A stretch of DNA of 34,206 nucleotides. Source: Enterococcus lemanii. GTDB taxonomy: Bacteria; Bacillota; Bacilli; Lactobacillales; Enterococcaceae. Under the pieces are notes generated by a model, which was given only the letters and a program-made list of their open reading frames with translations, searched no databases and was not told the origin of the DNA. This document shows positions 24,713 to 31,736 of the stretch, one piece after another. The stretch spans positions 1 through 34,206 of the forward strand of contig NZ_JAFBFD010000035.1 of the NCBI RefSeq assembly GCF_016909125.1, written 5' to 3'. A program made the translations under genes and the position numbers. Within the stretch, counting starts at the first letter, position 1; each line of letters opens with the position of its first letter.

Positions 24713-24881
24713 TTATACACATTATGCACAGGCTTATCCACAAAATCAGCTTAAAAAAAGCTTGTTTTCATCACTTTTTTAATAAGAACATGTGTTTACT
24801 TAGTAGTTATCCGCATTGTCCACAGCGGTGTGGATAACTTTCCAACTAGTTTTTCACAGCTTTTCCCCGTTTTTTTCCACA
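24713..24881. promoter_or_regulatory. Cluster of DnaA boxes between rlmH and htrA
   Basis: Boxes TTATACACA (24713), TTATCCACA (24734, consensus), TTATCCGCA (24807), TTGTCCACA (24816), TGTGGATAA (24829, minus-strand consensus) and TTTTCCACA (24873) fall within 170 bases, followed by an A/T-rich stretch near 24890-24925. Two are perfect consensus and three sit nearly side by side. This far exceeds a chance density. It may be a DnaA-binding regulatory locus or part of an origin region. No dnaA is visible here. Confidence 0.75.
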
Positions 24882-25018
24882 TTTTTGTTTGCAAATTATT
24901 CATTTTTTTATTTTTTTTTGACAGAAGTTTTTCATAATTTATTCAAATTCTCTTGCTAGACTTATCCTTGTTAAGAAGATTATACTATAATTAACTTAGT
25001 AAATAAGGAGGAGTTTCT

Positions 25019-26290
25019 ATGTCTCGTAAAGATGTAACACCTAATCAAAATAATTTATTTAAAAAATTCGGTATTAGTTTAGCTGGCGGTATTCTTGGAG
25101 GAATGTTAGTCCTTGGGGGTTTCTACGCTTTTGGTACCCCTAATGGTAACGGTTCTTCTGGTACAACGAATACTACCACAACACAAGGTGGCGCAACGGT
25201 TAGTAACGTTAAGGTTGGCGTAACCAGCGACATCACACAAGCTGTCGAAAAAGTGCAAGGTGCCGTTGTATCTGTTATTAATTTACAAGGATCTCAATCC
25301 AATAGTCTGGAAGATATTTTCGGTTCAAGAAATCAAAAAAACACGGATGATACTTTACAAGCCGTATCTGAAGGCAGCGGTGTGATTTATAAAAAAGAAG
25401 GCAATTTTGCTTATATCGTTACAAATAACCACGTCGTTGATGGGCAACAAGGGCTTGAAGTCATGTTAAAAGATGGCTCTAAAGTTGAAGCAGAACTGAT
25501 TGGTACCGATGCTTTTACTGATTTAGCTGTTCTTAAAATTGCAGCGGATAAAGTCGATACCGTCGCTACTTTTGGTGATTCTGATGCTTTAAAAGTTGGC
25601 GAACCAGCCATTGCAATTGGATCTCCTTTAGGCTCTCAATATGCTAACTCCGTGACTCAAGGGATTATCTCTTCTTTAAACCGACCTGTTCAAAGTACAA
25701 ATGATGCTGGTGAGCTTGTCAGCATTAATGCGATTCAAACGGATGCTGCCATTAACCCTGGTAACTCTGGGGGCGCTTTAGTCAACATTGGTGGCCAAGT
25801 CATCGGAATTAACTCTAGTAAAATCGCAAGCTCTAGCGGTTCTGGTGTTAGCGTTGAAGGGATGGGTTTTGCGATTCCAAGTAATGACGTCGTGGCGATT
25901 ATTCAACAATTAGAAGAAAAAGGCCAAGTTGTTCGCCCGGCATTAGGGGTTTCAATGATTGACTTAAGTAACATCTCTGTCCAACAACAACGCCAAATCT
26001 TAGGTCTACCTGAATCTGTTACAAGTGGTGTTGTCATTCGCAGTGTCAATGGTGCAACACCGGCCGAAAAAGCTGGGTTAGAACAATACGACGTGATTAC
26101 AGCAATTGATGGCAACCCGATTACAAGTAGTATGGAATTACGAGCAGCTTTATATAAAAAAGCAGTTGGCGACACGATGGAAATTACTTTCTATCGTGGG
26201 GATAAAGAACAAACCGTCACAGTTGAGCTAAACGTTGACCAATCCATTTTGCAACAAGAAGAAGTCCAACAATTACAACCCAACCAATAG
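25019..26290 (+). CDS. htrA: HtrA/DegP-like serine protease
   Basis: A membrane-anchored surface protease that degrades misfolded secreted proteins and is usually the only HtrA in lactic acid bacteria. One transmembrane segment (about 16-38) is followed by a Ser/Thr/Gly-rich linker. The trypsin-like domain has the triad H138 (TNNHVVDG), D168 (DLAVLK) and S250 (GNSGGAL). A single PDZ domain (about 300-400) ends the protein, with RPALGVSMIDL and ADKAGLEQYDVI-like features (seen as AEKAGLEQYDVITAIDG). The length of 423 is typical. AAGGAGGAG precedes the ATG. A candidate promoter ends in TATACT/TATAAT about 30 bases upstream. DnaA boxes lie upstream, so DnaA could affect its expression. Confidence 0.96.
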   Translation: MSRKDVTPNQNNLFKKFGISLAGGILGGMLVLGGFYAFGTPNGNGSSGTTNTTTTQGGATVSNVKVGVTSDITQAVEKVQGAVVSVINLQGSQSNSLEDIFGSRNQKNTDDTLQAVSEGSGVIYKKEGNFAYIVTNNHVVDGQQGLEVMLKDGSKVEAELIGTDAFTDLAVLKIAADKVDTVATFGDSDALKVGEPAIAIGSPLGSQYANSVTQGIISSLNRPVQSTNDAGELVSINAIQTDAAINPGNSGGALVNIGGQVIGINSSKIASSSGSGVSVEGMGFAIPSNDVVAIIQQLEEKGQVVRPALGVSMIDLSNISVQQQRQILGLPESVTSGVVIRSVNGATPAEKAGLEQYDVITAIDGNPITSSMELRAALYKKAVGDTMEITFYRGDKEQTVTVELNVDQSILQQEEVQQLQPNQ

Positions 26291-26302
26291 TATCAATCTG
26301 AC

Positions 26303-26345
26303 ACAAAGAAACAGGCTGTGACCGTTGTCATAGCCTGTTTCTTTG
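26303..26345 (+). terminator. Terminator of htrA
   Basis: CAAAGAAACAGGCTGTGAC and GTCATAGCCTGTTTCTTTG form a long, nearly perfect stem with a CGTT loop just after the htrA stop. Its T-rich right arm fits an intrinsic terminator. It can also serve the convergent YtpR gene. Confidence 0.85.
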
Positions 26346-26381
26346 TAATAATCATTAGGTTATTTGTCGCTTTTGGCCTTT

Positions 26382-26993
26382 TTACTTACCAATCGGGAAA
26401 GCTTCACCAACAATGGCATCGGCTGGTAATTCTAAAATTCCACGCTTCATTGGTGCGTTGGCTAAGTTTAATTCTTTTGCAGAACAAACCATTCCAAAAC
26501 TTGCAACACCGCGTAATTCTCCTGGCCAAATTAACAAACCATCTGGCATCATCGCACCTGGTTTTGCGACAACGACTTTTAAGCCTTTACGAATATTCGC
26601 TGCACCACAAACGATTTGCAATACTTCACCATGATCGACTTCAATTTCTGCGACAGATAAATGATCACTATCTTCATGTGGGACGCACGTTTTAACCAAT
26701 CCAACCACAAATTTAGGTGATGAATCTGCGACGAGACTTTCTTCAAAACCTTGCGCGTGCATGATTTGATTCAACTGTTCAATTTGTTCAGCACTCAAGG
26801 TTACTTGCCCTGTTCCATCAATGGTCATTTCTTTTGAAATCTCGAAAAAATTCCAACCAATTACACGACCATCTGCTGTTGTCAAACGAGCCACGTTTCC
26901 ACGACGATCCGTACTTTGCTCTAAGTTCTTATCGTCTGCCACGATGACCATTAATGTGTCACTAACAAACTTTGGGTTATATGCAAAAATCAA
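26382..26993 (-). CDS. ytpR: YtpR-family tRNA-binding domain protein
   Basis: About 203 residues: an N-terminal DUF4479-like part (IFAYNPKFVSDTLMVIVADD) and a C-terminal tRNA-binding (EMAP II/Trbp111-like) domain with FVVGLVKTCVPHEDSDHLSVAEIEV, QIVCGAANIRKGLKVVVAKPG and FGMVCSAKELNL, all highly characteristic of YtpR and of the PheT N-terminal domain. Its molecular role is not settled; RNA binding is likely. Start: the sequence TTAGGAGGAACA lies inside an upstream open frame, so an ATG at 27026 is not credible. A TTG at 26993, seven bases after AGGAGG, gives the expected N-terminus. Confidence 0.92.
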   Translation of the reverse strand: MIFAYNPKFVSDTLMVIVADDKNLEQSTDRRGNVARLTTADGRVIGWNFFEISKEMTIDGTGQVTLSAEQIEQLNQIMHAQGFEESLVADSSPKFVVGLVKTCVPHEDSDHLSVAEIEVDHGEVLQIVCGAANIRKGLKVVVAKPGAMMPDGLLIWPGELRGVASFGMVCSAKELNLANAPMKRGILELPADAIVGEAFPIGK

Positions 26994-27044
26994 AATTGTT
27001 CCTCCTAAATGTTTTTCCTTGCTCATTGTAGCAGAATTTTGACC

Positions 27045-27461
27045 TTATTTCATCTCTTCTAGTTTAAATTCGACATGATCGCCAGGTTCTAAAATTAAAT
27101 CTTTTGCGCCAACTAAAGCCATTTCACCATTCACATCGTACATCCAATATTTTTGGGCTGCTTCATCTTGGGCTTGACCATTAATGCTAGTAATAAAACC
27201 ATCTTGATCAACTAGATCAAAATTTGCTTGCATCACTTGATATAGACTTTCTCCTGCTACAAAAGTGACTGTTTTATTTTCGACTTCTTCGCCATCAACT
27301 TGTAGAGAAATGGTTGCTTCTTCTTGTTGCACTTCAGAAGAAACGCTTTGTACAACAGTTTGACTTGTTGTTTCTGGTGTTTGTTCTGTCTTAGGGGTAC
27401 AAGCGGCGATCACCATGGTACTAAATAATAGACTCGTTGTTAGGAATATTTTCTTTTTCAT
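27045..27461 (-). CDS. DUF4430 lipoprotein
   Basis: A 138-residue exported lipoprotein. The signal peptide MKKKIFLTTSLLFSTMVIAAC ends in a lipobox with C21-type lipidation (VIAAC), followed by a Thr/Gln/Ser-rich linker. The rest (about 48-138) fits DUF4430: ENKTVTFVAGESLYQVMQANF, YWMYDVNGEMALVGAKDLILEPGDHVEFKLE. This fold occurs in cobalamin-binding and surface proteins. A ligand cannot be named. The ribosome site is weak (AAGAG region). A terminator upstream separates it from usp, so it has its own promoter or is expressed by readthrough. Confidence 0.85.
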   Translation of the reverse strand: MKKKIFLTTSLLFSTMVIAACTPKTEQTPETTSQTVVQSVSSEVQQEEATISLQVDGEEVENKTVTFVAGESLYQVMQANFDLVDQDGFITSINGQAQDEAAQKYWMYDVNGEMALVGAKDLILEPGDHVEFKLEEMK

Positions 27462-27479
27462 TTTCAGCTCTTTTCTAAC

Positions 27480-27501
27480 AAAAAGACCGAAATGGTCGGC
27501 C
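27480..27501 (-). terminator. Terminator of the pepA-trx-usp operon
   Basis: On the minus strand GGCCGACC pairs with GGTC around ATTTC and is followed by TTTTT, ending about 15 bases after the usp stop. It is a short but plausible intrinsic terminator. Confidence 0.65.
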
Positions 27502-27515
27502 TCTTCGTTCGTTTT

Positions 27516-27974
27516 TTATTGATTTTCTTCTGGAGTGGAGACGACTAAAACATCACAAGGTGCCTTACGGATAACATAACTAGCGACACTACCAATCATC
27601 ATCTTTTCTAATTGACTTAAGCCTGATTGCCCGACCATAATCAAATCAATTTGATAGTCACGTGGCAATTCCGTAGCTAGTAAATTTTTTGGTTGGCCAT
27701 AAGTCAAAACTTTCTTAACTGACGGGAAATTTACTGACTGGGCATAAGTTAGACATTCATCAAGTAACTGATTTTTGCGCTGACTTTCTTCTTCTAAAAA
27801 AGACTCCCCTACCGGATACATTCCCATGATTGTCGGTAATTGTTGTTCAATAATCGCAGCAACAATTACTTCGCCTTCATTTCGACGTGCGACTTCAACA
27901 GCTTTTTTAAATGCTTCAAATGCATGATCCGACCCATCAATTCCAACTAAGACACGCTTGTACGTTTGCTCCAT
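27516..27974 (-). CDS. Universal stress protein (UspA family)
   Basis: A 152-residue cytoplasmic UspA-domain protein. It has the N-terminal VLVGIDGSDHAFEAF strand and the ATP-binding pattern of nucleotide-binding Usps, here GQSGLSQLEKMMIGSVASYVI, with the G-x2-G-x9-G-S spacing. Such proteins respond to starvation or stress. Its partner is unknown. The ATG at 27974 is preferred over a GTG at 27983, because AGGGG sits ten bases before the former and almost touches the latter. It is the third gene after the M42 aminopeptidase and thioredoxin-like genes, 18 bases behind, so it is co-transcribed with them. Confidence 0.9.
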   Translation of the reverse strand: MEQTYKRVLVGIDGSDHAFEAFKKAVEVARRNEGEVIVAAIIEQQLPTIMGMYPVGESFLEEESQRKNQLLDECLTYAQSVNFPSVKKVLTYGQPKNLLATELPRDYQIDLIMVGQSGLSQLEKMMIGSVASYVIRKAPCDVLVVSTPEENQ

Positions 27975-27992
27975 GTTACTCACACCCCTAAA

Positions 27993-28316
27993 TTATTTAT
28001 TTGTCGGTAAACTTTGGATAAAACTTTGGATTTCTTCTTTTGTTTTGCGATTTTTATTGACTAAACGGCCTAATTCTTGACCATCTTTAATTGCGATAAA
28101 ACTCGGAATGCCAAAAATTCCCCATTCTGCACAAACATCAATAAATTTATCGCGATCAATTTCGATCCATTGAAAATCTGAAAATTCAGCTTCCAACTCT
28201 GGAATGATTGGGTGAATAAAGCGGCAATCCCCACACCACTGTGCTGTAAAGAAAAAGATGCTTTGACCTTTTTCAACGTAAGTAGCGAACTCTTCTAAAC
28301 TTTTTGGAATAATCAT
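27993..28316 (-). CDS. Thioredoxin-like protein with WCGDC active site
   Basis: A 107-residue thioredoxin-fold protein. The redox motif is WCGDC (C28, C31), an Asp for Pro variant of the classic WCGPC, followed by the cis-proline segment FGIPSFIAIKDG. It has no signal peptide and is presumably cytoplasmic. The variant CGDC suggests a redox potential unlike that of the general thioredoxin. The ATG at 28316 is preferred, with AAGGA eight bases before it. An ATG three codons earlier nearly touches the ribosome site. It lies 18 bases after pepA and before usp. Confidence 0.88.
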   Translation of the reverse strand: MIIPKSLEEFATYVEKGQSIFFFTAQWCGDCRFIHPIIPELEAEFSDFQWIEIDRDKFIDVCAEWGIFGIPSFIAIKDGQELGRLVNKNRKTKEEIQSFIQSLPTNK

Positions 28317-28334
28317 TGGTTCCATCCTTTATTT

Positions 28335-29432
28335 TTATTTTCCAGCAATAATTGTTTCGACCGTTGACTTATCTAATCCTTTTAGAACTTGGATTAACAT
28401 TTCACGAGCAGCTTCAAAGTCTTTAATGCTAAACATGGTTTGATGTGTATGAATATAACGACCTGGTACCCCAATCACCGTACTTGGAATTCCTTCGTTT
28501 GACGTATGCGTTGCTGTTGCGTCCGTGCCACCTTTGGAAACAAAGTATTGGTAAGGAATATTGTGTGTTTCTGCTGTATCTAAAATAAATTCTTTCATTT
28601 TAGGCAACATAATCATACCTGGGTCAAAAATACGCAATAATGTTCCTTCACCTAAGTGACCAAATGTGCCATTTTTTGTTACTGTATCATCTGCTGGTGA
28701 GCAATCCACCGCAAAAAATAGATCTGGTTTAAATTTATTAGCAGCTGGTTGCGCGCCTCTTAACCCAACTTCTTCTTGCACGTTTGCCCCAGCAATTAAA
28801 GTATGATTTAATTTTTCGTCTTTTAACGCTTCTAATGCTTCTAAAACTAACGTACAACCATATCGGTTATCCCAAGCTTTTGAAATAATATTTTTACCAT
28901 TGGCTGTTTTAATTGTTTCAACGGTCGGAACTAACCAATCACCCGGGCGCACACCATACTCCATCGCCTCTTCTTTCGACTCAAAACCAGCATCGAATAA
29001 AATATCGGTCACTTCAACCCCTTTTTGGCCACTTGTTCCACGTAATAAATGAGGTGGAACAGAAGATGAAATACAAGGATAATCACCTTTTGCTGTTTTT
29101 AAAGTGAAACGTTGTGCAGAAACCACGTAAGGATTCCAACCACCAAGAGGCATCACTTTGAACAAACCACGATCGGTAATTTGTGTTAAGATAAAACCAA
29201 CTTCATCCATGTGAGCGGCAACCATAATTCTTGGTGCATCGGCGTCTTCGTGTTCACGAATGCCAAAAATCCCACCTAGACCATCTTGTTCTACGCGGTC
29301 TACAAAGGGGCTCATTTTATCTCGCATATACGCACGAACTTCATGTTCGAAACCACTTGTCCCTTGAAGTTCGGTTAACTCTTTAATTCTTTGAAATGTT
29401 TTTTCTTCCATAATTGTGTTTGATTGACTCAA
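28335..29432 (-). CDS. pepA: M42-family glutamyl aminopeptidase (PepA-like)
   Basis: A 365-residue cytosolic metallo-aminopeptidase that removes N-terminal residues (often Glu/Asp in lactic acid bacteria) from peptides. Metal and catalytic motifs of M42 are all present: AAHMDEVGF, SKAWDNRYG, NVQEEVGLRG, FAVDCSP and the late IHTHQTMF. The start is a TTG at 29432 with AGGGAGG seven bases upstream. A longer ATG-led frame has no ribosome site, and the ATG nearest the site is out of frame. It is the first gene of a pepA-trx-usp operon. It is divergent from a small membrane-anchored protein gene. Confidence 0.92.
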   Translation of the reverse strand: MSQSNTIMEEKTFQRIKELTELQGTSGFEHEVRAYMRDKMSPFVDRVEQDGLGGIFGIREHEDADAPRIMVAAHMDEVGFILTQITDRGLFKVMPLGGWNPYVVSAQRFTLKTAKGDYPCISSSVPPHLLRGTSGQKGVEVTDILFDAGFESKEEAMEYGVRPGDWLVPTVETIKTANGKNIISKAWDNRYGCTLVLEALEALKDEKLNHTLIAGANVQEEVGLRGAQPAANKFKPDLFFAVDCSPADDTVTKNGTFGHLGEGTLLRIFDPGMIMLPKMKEFILDTAETHNIPYQYFVSKGGTDATATHTSNEGIPSTVIGVPGRYIHTHQTMFSIKDFEAAREMLIQVLKGLDKSTVETIIAGK

Positions 29433-29521
29433 ACATTCGCCTCCCTTAATTCTTTGAATAGTTATATTATAACGCAAAAACAAAAAAATTTGGCGTTTTC
29501 TTATCGGATTTTTAGATACTA

Positions 29522-29530
29522 TGGTAAAAT
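29522..29530 (+). promoter_or_regulatory. Extended -10 promoter of the small membrane-anchored protein
   Basis: TGGTAAAAT matches the extended -10 pattern TGnTATAAT in all but one base, about 50 bases upstream of the start codon. Confidence 0.5.
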
Positions 29531-29580
29531 GAACGAGTAAGCTGAGTAAAAGGATTTCATTTGATAAGGAGGTTTACTCA

Positions 29581-29931
29581 ATGTCGGAAAAGCATCGTTT
29601 TTTACCATTTAAAACCGGGATTGTTCTTGGTGCAGGAATTGGAATTGCAGCTGGTGTATGTGGCACGTTGTATATTAAAAAACATCAAAATAAAAAACCT
29701 GATCAAATTTTAGAACAAGTCAAAAAAGCCTTCTTAGCGGAAGGGCCCATTGAAGGATCATGGATTGAACACGAGGCCGTTTTTATTGACCAAGTCGTTC
29801 AAGAAGCAAAAGCCTACAGTGGTGGGATTGTTCGTTATGAAGACGATGAATTAGTTGTTTATGGTTTTTTAGCTGAAGCGTCAACTGGAACACTTCTTAG
29901 CATTGAACAAATGGAAGGTTCCAATCTTTAA
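29581..29931 (+). CDS. Small membrane-anchored protein, possibly PepSY-like
   Basis: A 116-residue protein. One N-terminal membrane segment (about 12-31, TGIVLGAGIGIAAGVCGTLY) is followed by a soluble part with KPDQILEQVKKAFLAEGPIEGSWIEHEAV, which has the look of a PepSY-type domain (helix, then strands). AAGGAGG precedes the ATG. It is divergent from pepA, an arrangement I recall as conserved in enterococci, and ends at a strong terminator. The function is unknown. Confidence 0.75.
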   Translation: MSEKHRFLPFKTGIVLGAGIGIAAGVCGTLYIKKHQNKKPDQILEQVKKAFLAEGPIEGSWIEHEAVFIDQVVQEAKAYSGGIVRYEDDELVVYGFLAEASTGTLLSIEQMEGSNL

Positions 29932-29940
29932 ATAATTGAA

Positions 29941-29977
29941 AGACCACCCTCTTTGAAATCAGAGGGTGGTCTTTTTT
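29941..29977. terminator. Bidirectional terminator
   Basis: AGACCACCCTCT and AGAGGGTGGTCT form a perfect 12-bp stem followed by seven T. It serves the small membrane-protein gene, and from the other side the glsB-like gene whose stop it meets. Confidence 0.9.
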
Positions 29978-30222
29978 TAAGCTTTTTTTCCCAAAAAGAA
30001 TGAGACAACTGCCACTAAAATTACCGCGCCCAAGATAGAAGGGATGAGCGCCATTCCAGCCATTGACGGTCCGCGGTTTCCAAACAAGGCTTGCCCAATC
30101 GAAGAACCGATTAAACCCGCTGCAATATTGAGGATAATACCCATTGAAGAGCCTTTTTTAGTAATTGCACCTGCAGCCATACCAATTAGCCCACCTACAA
30201 CTAATGTCCATAAAAATCCCAT
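29977..30222 (-). CDS. GlsB/YeaQ/YmgE-family stress membrane protein
   Basis: An 81-residue hydrophobic protein with three membrane helices. GFLWTLVVGGLIGMAAGAITKK and ILNIAAGLIGSSIGQALFG are the family pattern (transglycosylase-associated protein family, named from sequence similarity only). In enterococci such proteins are linked to general stress and bile tolerance. The start is preceded by AAGGAG. It stands alone and terminates in the shared hairpin. Confidence 0.9.
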   Translation of the reverse strand: MGFLWTLVVGGLIGMAAGAITKKGSSMGIILNIAAGLIGSSIGQALFGNRGPSMAGMALIPSILGAVILVAVVSFFLGKKA

Positions 30223-30371
30223 ATTTCTCTCCTTCTTTCTTTTGTGCTAATTTCTTACAAGAGCTAGTCGACGATTCGTTTAAATAAAATCATAATAGAT
30301 ACTTCCATGTTAACGACTCAGAAGAATTCTGTAAAGTAAAAAGACTTAGAGTAGTCAATCTTTCTCACCCA

Positions 30372-31586
30372 CTAATCTTCCCACCCACAAAGCGTATAGC
30401 CTTGATTTTGAGCTTCCGTCAAGCTTATTTCAACAACTGAATTCGCTTGTTTCAAACCACGACACGTGCTTGAAAAATGGTATTTTGTACCGGATTGTGG
30501 TGCAATATAGACGGCTTGTTCTACGGCTTGTACAACTTCTTGTTCAGCTGCGGCTTGAGCTTGTTCGGCGGCTAACTGCTCTGCTAACGCTTGTTCTTCG
30601 GCTGCTTTTTTTTGCGCGGCTAATGCTTGTTCGTCAGCTAAACGTTGTGCTTCAGCTTGTTCGGCTGCAATTTTCGTAGCCTCACGTTCTTCTGCGACTT
30701 CCGCTTCCGTTTGACTCGATCCATCATGATAGTTAAGTGTCACGCCATCTTGTACATTGAAAATATAGACGTTTAATTGAATGTCATCACTACCAATCGA
30801 TTGTGCCATTAGATGCACGCCTCTTGCTAATAACTCTTCGCCTCTGAATACAGGAATGACGCTATAACGAACATAATTGTTTGAACTTTTCTCAAGATAT
30901 GTTTTTATATCCATTTCAAACCGTAGCATTTCTGGACTGTTTAATTGTGCCGTGCCAGTAATCAAATTTTTCCAATTGGCATTTTCACCTGATAAAGCAT
31001 AACCTATCAAATGCGAGCGATTGTAAAGATAACCGTTCCCTATTTTTTTATTTTTCCATCCGGTTGGTTTAATTTTTGAAATATCCCCTCTTTTTTTGGT
31101 CGGCATTAAACTTTGATTCAACATCGCTTCAGCAAACGTTGCTCGATTTAAGTCATCTAATTCTCCGTATTTCTCCCAAGCTTTATTATCCAAGGACAAC
31201 GCTTTTTTAGTAAATGTCGGTTTATTGTCGTTTATTTCAATCGTTTGAATCCCATCATATTCAAGATTCGCTAGTGTTTCATTGCTTTCTTGTCGTACTT
31301 TTTTCTGAATGAGTTGGCTTGATTTTTTAACCTTTTTGGCCTTTTTTTTCTTAAAAAAATTAAACAAGAACTTTTGATTTTGAGTGACGGTTTGATTTTG
31401 CGAAATACTTGCAATCGAAGCTTGTTCACTAGCCAATACGACTGGGTTAAGCATATTTGACATAACCATAACAGAAAGTAACAACCAAACAAAAAATACT
31501 TTCGAGTGCTTTTTATCCTTTCTTTTCCCTTGCTTTAAAAAAAAGAAGAAAAACGTTCGAAATACCCCCTCATCCTTTTTTCGCAT
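30372..31586 (-). CDS. Secreted DNA/RNA non-specific endonuclease with C-terminal Cys/His motif
   Basis: A 404-residue exported nuclease. A long basic N-terminus (1-30) precedes a signal or anchor helix (about 30-50, ending NPVVLA). The nuclease core (about 110-280) has YNRSHLIGYALSG with catalytic H192 (NRSH form of the DRGH motif) and the metal-binding asparagine region NWKNLITGTAQLNSPEM. From about 293 to 358 follows an Ala/Glu/Gln-rich coiled coil. The last 40 residues carry KYHFSSTCRGL...TLCGW (H370, C375, C400), resembling a small motif at the end of other secreted nucleases. Probably a DNase acting outside the cell on free DNA. GGGAG lies eight bases before the ATG. Single gene. Confidence 0.85.
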   Translation of the reverse strand: MRKKDEGVFRTFFFFFLKQGKRKDKKHSKVFFVWLLLSVMVMSNMLNPVVLASEQASIASISQNQTVTQNQKFLFNFFKKKKAKKVKKSSQLIQKKVRQESNETLANLEYDGIQTIEINDNKPTFTKKALSLDNKAWEKYGELDDLNRATFAEAMLNQSLMPTKKRGDISKIKPTGWKNKKIGNGYLYNRSHLIGYALSGENANWKNLITGTAQLNSPEMLRFEMDIKTYLEKSSNNYVRYSVIPVFRGEELLARGVHLMAQSIGSDDIQLNVYIFNVQDGVTLNYHDGSSQTEAEVAEEREATKIAAEQAEAQRLADEQALAAQKKAAEEQALAEQLAAEQAQAAAEQEVVQAVEQAVYIAPQSGTKYHFSSTCRGLKQANSVVEISLTEAQNQGYTLCGWED

Positions 31587-31613
31587 TTTCTCATCTCCCT
31601 GTCTATTTTTTTA

Positions 31614-31660
31614 AAATATATAAAAAAATAGCTAGGATGCATAAACTGATCCTAGCTATT
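31614..31660 (-). terminator. Terminator of pepV
   Basis: AATAGCTAGGAT and ATCCTAGCTATT form a perfect 12-bp stem. On the minus strand it is followed by TTTTTTTATATATTTT. It lies about 75 bases after the pepV stop and shields the nuclease gene. Confidence 0.88.
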
Positions 31661-31736
31661 TGAAAGTCAAAGATCGATGAACGAATGATTTCTTTCAAGT
31701 CCTCTTTTTTCTATTTATTATTCAATTAGTCGGTTA

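Noticed and set aside
30470-30679. Plus-strand Leu/Arg-rich frame opposite the nuclease gene
   Set aside because: It is the antisense shadow of the Ala/Glu/Gln coiled-coil repeat and has no ribosome site.
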